The notes under the pieces: model-generated
What the model was told of the DNA's origin: nothing
Databases searched by the model: none
Seen by the model: only the letters and a program-made list of their open reading frames with translations
Shown here: piece after piece, positions 59,235-64,000 of the stretch
Position numbering within the stretch: the stretch's first letter is position 1
Layout: every line of letters begins with the position of its first letter
Made by a program: the position numbers and the translations under genes
Source of the DNA: Leptodactylus fallax
Lineage: Eukaryota; Chordata; Amphibia; Anura; Leptodactylidae
Length of the DNA: 64,000 bases
Direction of reading: 5' to 3'
Assembly (NCBI GenBank): GCA_947044405.1
Contig: CAMRHE010000035.1
Coordinates: 8,157,501 to 8,221,500, forward strand

Positions 59235-59610
59235 TTGGTGTCAGCATTGCATCTTTCTAAATCTTAGTCCATAGTATTGCTATCCTCTCTTTCCTAGTTG
59301 GCAACATGGTTCCCAGCATGGTATTCCTTTAACTTGTGGTCGTCAGAGTGATTCCCCTCTCATTCCTAGTCCCTAGCATGGTATCTTTTTGCATTGTGGT
59401 CCTTAGCATGGCCCCCCTCTCATTCCTAGTTTACCACATGGTATCCCTTTAATCTGGGTCCTTAGCATGGTTCTCCTTTCATAATTCTTATCATGGTATC
59501 CCTTTAAATGGCGGTCCTCAAATGACTATCCCTCTCAATCCTGGTTCCTAGCTTGGCTCCCCTCTCATTCCTAGACCACAACATAGCTCCCCTTTCTATT
59601 TTCCTCTTTC
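59235..59610. repeat. Degenerate ~60-bp minisatellite (about 6 copies)
   Basis: The core phrases GGTCCTTAGCATGG, CCCCTCTCATTCCTAGT and CATGGTATCCCTTTAA recur. Two consecutive copies are exactly 60 bp apart (59341-59400), and the others range from 55 to 62 bp. Non-coding. Confidence 0.75.
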
Positions 59611-60559
59611 ACTGCTAACCTTGACAATACTTGCTGACCTTTCATAGGCCAAAATCTGAAGTTTAAAGCCAACCTAAGAAGGCCCCAAGAATGCTCATTT
59701 TTGTGTGGGGTATACATATAGCCTATCCCCTTTCTAACCCAGTTCCTGAGATAGACTTGGCAAAATTGCTACTGTTGGCATGTATGCTGAATACCTCAGT
59801 GGTAGATTGCATTGACTATGACATGGACTGTCTGCTCCAGTGTGATGCTGACGATTTTTTTTCCCCTGATGTCCCTTACAAGTCTCTTATTCTTGCTTGC
59901 TGCAGTACAGCACAGATGTGCAGCCATATTGGTGTAACAGTGTATATAAGTCAAAAGGGGTTACCACTGAAATTTTTTTCAAAAAAGTGGTCTATGGTTG
60001 GATAGGTTTCATTGTAGTTTATTTGTGTGGCTTGTTTCAGCCCTGTAACCAAACCAACCATATAAAACACTCACCCACAAAGACCTATACATGCATACTT
60101 CCACTTAAGTGAGACTAAGCTGTCCTTTATTTACATAAGATTCAGAAATAATATATTTATTACTGATTACTGTAATCAATAAATTACACTATTTATACCT
60201 TATCTTTTATCACTTTGCAAACACTAGTCGCAATTGTTCAAATAAATTCAGATATCTCCAACAGTATTGTATTCTGTAGTGTATACTGCTTCTAGTGTCT
60301 GACTTTGGGCTGTTAACTAAGGGCAATAATAATTTTATCAGGTAACATCTCAAAGTACTTTGCTATAGCTTATTATATCACTCTTTACAAACATAAACTA
60401 AATTGTATTAAATTATACTCTACTGTCCTGACTCGGATAAACCCAGTACACCACATCAACCTCACCCACTCTTGCTCTCACTTCAAATCTAAATATCCAA
60501 TGAGATCTGACTCCACAGAATTTGAGAAATTGATAGTAGTCCCACTGCTTAAACTAATT
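59611..60559. other. Non-coding DNA
   Basis: An open frame at 59691-60005 (104 codons) has no domain, splice context or homology I recognise. The stretch may include further decayed LINE sequence leading into the next feature. Confidence 0.35.
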
Positions 60560-61130
60560 ATCCCATGTTTACCATATTTATGTTGTGAATCGAGAGCTCA
60601 CGAGATTGGTCTTCCTACAATCCTGGGAAAAAGAACTGGGCATGTCCCTGACAGACGAGGATACTAAATTTATCCTGTTGGCATTCCATGGCTTTTCTAT
60701 TTGTATCAGAAGTCAGGAAAGCCATTATAAACTTCTAACTAGATGGCACAAGACGCCCGAGTTATTGCACTCCTAACAACTAGCTCCTTCTAATCTCTAC
60801 TGCTGATTGGATTTATAGACCATCCAAAAATGACCATACTATGCATTTGCTCTCTATTGTAAAGCCTTTAATTCCCTTGAAATGGCTACAGTCCTATCCA
60901 CCAACTCATTTTGAATGGATCGCTAAAACCGGCCAGATTTGCATATTTGGCTGCAGGCTGTCACGATAAAAATTTTCAGACTTGGTCTCCTTGGCTAAAG
61001 TTCTCAGGCTTGATATAGAGCCCTATAGTGTTAGTGTGGACCTACTTGTGAGCTTTCATTGCCCTCTTAATGTCACTTGGGATTTGATGTGTTCTAACTA
61101 TTCTGAGCCACTTATTGAGTGATGACGTTT
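60560..61130 (+). pseudogene. Tx1/L1-like LINE ORF2 C-terminal relic
   Basis: The plus frame at 60585-60776 reads LQSWEKELGMSLTDEDTKFI and then SQESHYKLLTRWHKTPELLH. This matches the characteristic 'WEKDLG..L...W..I......S...+.QE..YK.L.RWY.TP..L' segment near the end of L1/Tx1-type ORF2 proteins. The cysteine-histidine box that should follow is blurred (CWIYRPSK). Multiple stops follow, and the polymerase region is absent. Confidence 0.6.
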
Positions 61131-61444
61131 ATGTATGCCGATTTAAAAAAAATAATAATAATGCCACCCCCCTCCCCCCAGTTTATTCCATGAGGAGCCA
61201 ATAGCTTCAGATATTAGAAACCAGAAGTCAAACAATGTTAAGTCAATGGAAAATATACAGATAAAACATAACTAATGGACATATTACAAATATACTGTAC
61301 AACCTAATACCTCCCAGCCTGTTCAGACTACCTCCTAACTTCAAAGGGGTTGTGTGTAATAAAAATTAAATATACAGTAATACGCCAAGATAAATATTTT
61401 CCTAAATACTTTTAACTACTTATTCCATCTCATTTTGTCCACAG

Positions 61445-61543
61445 AACAATCGCTGCTGGTTTGCGTCTGGTCAAACATCACAGCCAAGATGTCTCGGCTC
61501 TGTATGTGTACTACCAACAGGCTCTGACAGGGAGGGAGCTAAA
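61445..61543 (+). CDS. Candidate internal coding exon, unidentified gene
   Basis: A pyrimidine-rich tract ending TTTTGTCCACAG precedes the block, and a strong donor AAA|GTAAGG follows. The exon is 99 nt, a multiple of three. In frame 2 it encodes 32 complete codons including GLRLVKHHSQDVSALYVYYQ and QALTGREL, balanced and protein-like. Frame 1 is also open; frame 3 is not. I do not recognise the protein. If real, it would be a plus-strand exon, possibly of the gene whose first exon is suggested at 19.8-20.1 kb. Chance occurrence of good splice motifs is the alternative. Confidence 0.3.
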
Positions 61544-61545
61544 GT

Positions 61546-63285
61546 AAGGACAGAGGAAACAGTAACAATATAATTTGTACTCATTCACCCCCTACAGCAG
61601 CCTATGCCTCCTCTGTCTTTCCTTTGGTTGTATCTGTATATTTCTGTATCTTCCCTTGCCCACTTTCCTATGTTGGAAAACTTGTTTGGAATTCCAACAT
61701 CATATTCTTAAACTCCTAGGAGATATCAAACACACTAAGGATACATATTTTTCTAACACAAGACAGAAAACTCCCGATAACCCCTATGCTGTTTGTTGAG
61801 GGGGTTGAGGTCAAAGTGATTGAGATTGTCAGGTACAGTAGACCGAAATAAAAGATTATTTTGTTAGGTGTAGTGGATGTACAGCTTAAAAACTGTCTTG
61901 CCCTTTGTTCTCAATAACCTTATGTCTTTCACATCATTTATCTGACTGTATTTTTGCCTATTTGTTCATGCAGTAGTTTACCCACTTGTGGTGTTGTGTG
62001 GTACTGCCCATACTGTTGAGTTAGTATTTTACTCACTTTTGTCCTGTCTTTGTTTTCTCCTCATATTCACACCCTTTATACCAGTAATAGTATCCTTTAG
62101 TGGTTATAATCATCCCAGAGGGGAGTCTGGTGATTGGGGTCACTCTGGTCATTGCGGCTACTCCAAATAGGTAGTTTGCGCTAGGGTATAAATTAGAATT
62201 ATGTTGTTCAGTAACCAAAGTTATACAGTCTTAATCCATTTTTTATAAAAACAAGCTATGTCTTATTTTATGCTACATGGCTATTCAGAGGGCATGAATA
62301 TAGTATGAATCAGAAATAGTTTTCTGGTTACTAATTATGTACTTTCCGCTAATGGAATCAACATCATAGGTACAGTAGATGCCTTCTTTCTCCTCTAATC
62401 GCATTATGTAATTGCTGCTGTATTCACATTTGCATTAGGATTTCACTTCAGGTAAAATTAAACAACTATTGTACTATCTGAGGCTCCGTAGAGAATGAAA
62501 AATGTCCAACTGATGGCAATAAATTATTACCCAACTATTGACCAAAAAACATGTGCTCTGCAAATGAATTATGTTAATATGAATTGTTACATAATAATGG
62601 AGTAGGATATATCTTCTTTGTTTCCTCTTTGTTAATGTGACTAGTAGTTGCCATAAACAGGCACCATATTGAGTTTGATATATGGGTTGAAAAAGAAGAG
62701 TGCGGATTGAAGTATATAATCTATTGGGTACTGTGATAAATGGTGGCAAGTTTAAAGTGACACTTTCGTGAGACAGTTTTAATATGGTCATCTATAAAAT
62801 GTTCTCAATACAGCATAGTTTGTGGGGCAGCTGAGTGTTGCAACGTGAGAGACTCTATGCCTATTTAAGGTAAAGTGGTATAGGAAGAGATTCACTTAGA
62901 TTTTACTGACCAATGTGAACGGCAATGTCCAATGAGTTTCTGTCACATTGGAGTGACTAATCTGTGAGTTCTGTGTGCAATATGCGAAATGTGAAAGAAA
63001 AACAGTTTTACGCTGCATATGATGCGCAGATGTAGTACATGTAAGTAGATGGTCCTCGCACAGAATATAAGGAGTTTGAGACTCTAATCTAACATGGTCA
63101 TAATAACATAAAAAAATTATAATTTTTTATTGATTTAAGCAAATTTTATAGTTTGACACAGTATCAGAAGTTGATGAAATACTGATACAATAACATTAAT
63201 GTTTATTTCTTATTTGGAGCTTTCAGCCATAACAGGATCAGGTTGGCACAGCAACCACTGTGTTAAAAAATATGTAAAAAATCTA
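61546..63285. other. AT-rich non-coding DNA
   Basis: No gene or element supported; intron-like if the preceding exon is real. Confidence 0.4.
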
Positions 63286-63440
63286 GCTCGCATGGATGAG
63301 TAAAATATTTTATAACTGAGCTAGCATTTCAAGGTTGATCTGACCTCTTCTTCAGGCACCTTAGAATAGGTCAGACCAACCTTGAAATGCATAGCACAGT
63401 TATTAAATATTTTAACGATCCATGTGATTCTTCTATTTAT
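63286..63440. repeat. Inverted repeat resembling a retroelement tail
   Basis: GCATTTCAAGGTTGATCTGACC (63326 onward) faces GGTCAGACCAACCTTGAAATGC (63369 onward) across a short loop with TTCTTCAGGCACC. On the minus strand the GCCTGAAGAAGAGGTC order resembles 3' tails of Penelope-like or related retroelements. That link is tentative. Confidence 0.5.
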
Positions 63441-64000
63441 ATACATAATGTAATGTAGTCTAGTCCTGCATTTGCTCATTGGTTTGTGGAGGTCTTGTTG
63501 ATGAGTTCTGCTGCTCAGGGCAGCACCCATGTAAACTTGGTGAAAGATTCTCTAATAAACACTCATTGTTGCACATGACCCTGCCAGCCATCTCTGGTGA
63601 GTGCAGTGCTTATTGTTTATTATTATCTATTACTGAAAGCACTATACCAAGGAGAGTTTGTTTTTACCCAGGTATTTTCAAGTAGCATTAACTAGAAAAT
63701 AGCTTGTGTTTCTTTTGAGCAAGAAGAGCAGAGCATGTGTTGCTCAGTGTTGGCACCAGCTTAGGAGCCATCAGCAGCAGGTGTCAGCTATAGCATACCA
63801 TTGACACCTTTCTGTAATGGCCAGGATCTTAGATAAATCTAGTCCTAAACATTTAACGCCTTAGATGTCAAGGCCACGATAAGTGAATGATATTTTGCAG
63901 ATGTCTTCCACATGCTGCAGAAATTTGTCACATGGAAATTGACTTGCAGCGTGGATTTTTGAAGGAAGCAGCTTTTTCAGAATTTATGTTGAAGATTTTA
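63441..64000. other. Non-coding end of window
   Basis: Nothing recognised. Confidence 0.4.

Noticed and set aside
59691..60005. 104-codon plus-strand ORF
   Set aside because: No recognisable domain, no splice context and low-complexity stretches; insufficient to call a gene.

Overview
This window reads as non-coding DNA from a large, transposon-rich vertebrate genome, most likely an anuran amphibian. That is an inference from the mix of repeats: many Tc1/mariner families, L2-type LINE 3' ends carrying a 'gcgccaacatattccgc' motif, hAT elements with expanded internal minisatellites, TTA-flanked MITEs, a Penelope-like element and a Tx1/L1-like relic. Nothing looks bacterial and I found no tRNA or rRNA gene. 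No complete host gene is visible. The only host-gene hints are a CpG-rich segment at 19.8-20.1 kb (possible promoter and first exon) and one open 99-bp block with good splice sites at 61.4 kb, so the window may be largely intron or intergenic DNA.

Layout. 0-7.2 kb: a 280-bp palindrome, two abutting MITEs, a composite repeat carrying a hAT end, a (TA)n tract, and an old Tc1-like relic split by an LTR-like block and a LINE fragment. 7.2-14.7 kb: one 7.4-kb hAT element with a perfect 8-bp target duplication, holding a frameshifted BED/hAT transposase, a 35-bp minisatellite and an inserted L2 LINE. 14.9-16.5 kb: a Tc1 with an uninterrupted 339-aa transposase. 16.9-23.2 kb: a Gag-like relic, MITE fragments, the CpG-rich segment and an L2 tail. 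23.5-25.0 kb: a decayed Sleeping Beauty-like Tc1. 26.7-28.3 kb: a second Tc1 with an uninterrupted 338-aa transposase. 28.7-33.1 kb: more MITEs, a hAT non-autonomous element and a Penelope GIY-YIG fragment. 34.7-37.6 kb: a three-level nested insertion. 38.2-41.7 kb: a 3.5-kb inverted repeat (foldback-like) with about 1.7-kb arms. 41.8-43.3 kb: a Tc1 lacking its catalytic glutamate. 43.5-50.1 kb: clustered copies of a ~380-bp repeat hosting a Tc1, a LINE fragment and another hAT. 52-57.4 kb: L2, MITE, a Tc1 deletion derivative and a decayed Tc1. 57.4-64 kb: mostly anonymous AT-rich DNA with a Tx1/L1-like relic and the candidate exon.

The elements do not form a pathway; they are layers of insertion. 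The nesting gives relative ages. Autonomous-looking copies (14956-16540 and 26738-28304) coexist with copies disabled by stops, frameshifts or deletion. The least conventional object is the long inverted repeat at 38185-41677. It carries symmetric subterminal arrays, and each arm holds two identical CCAAT-type boxes upstream of TATA-like motifs, all facing the centre.
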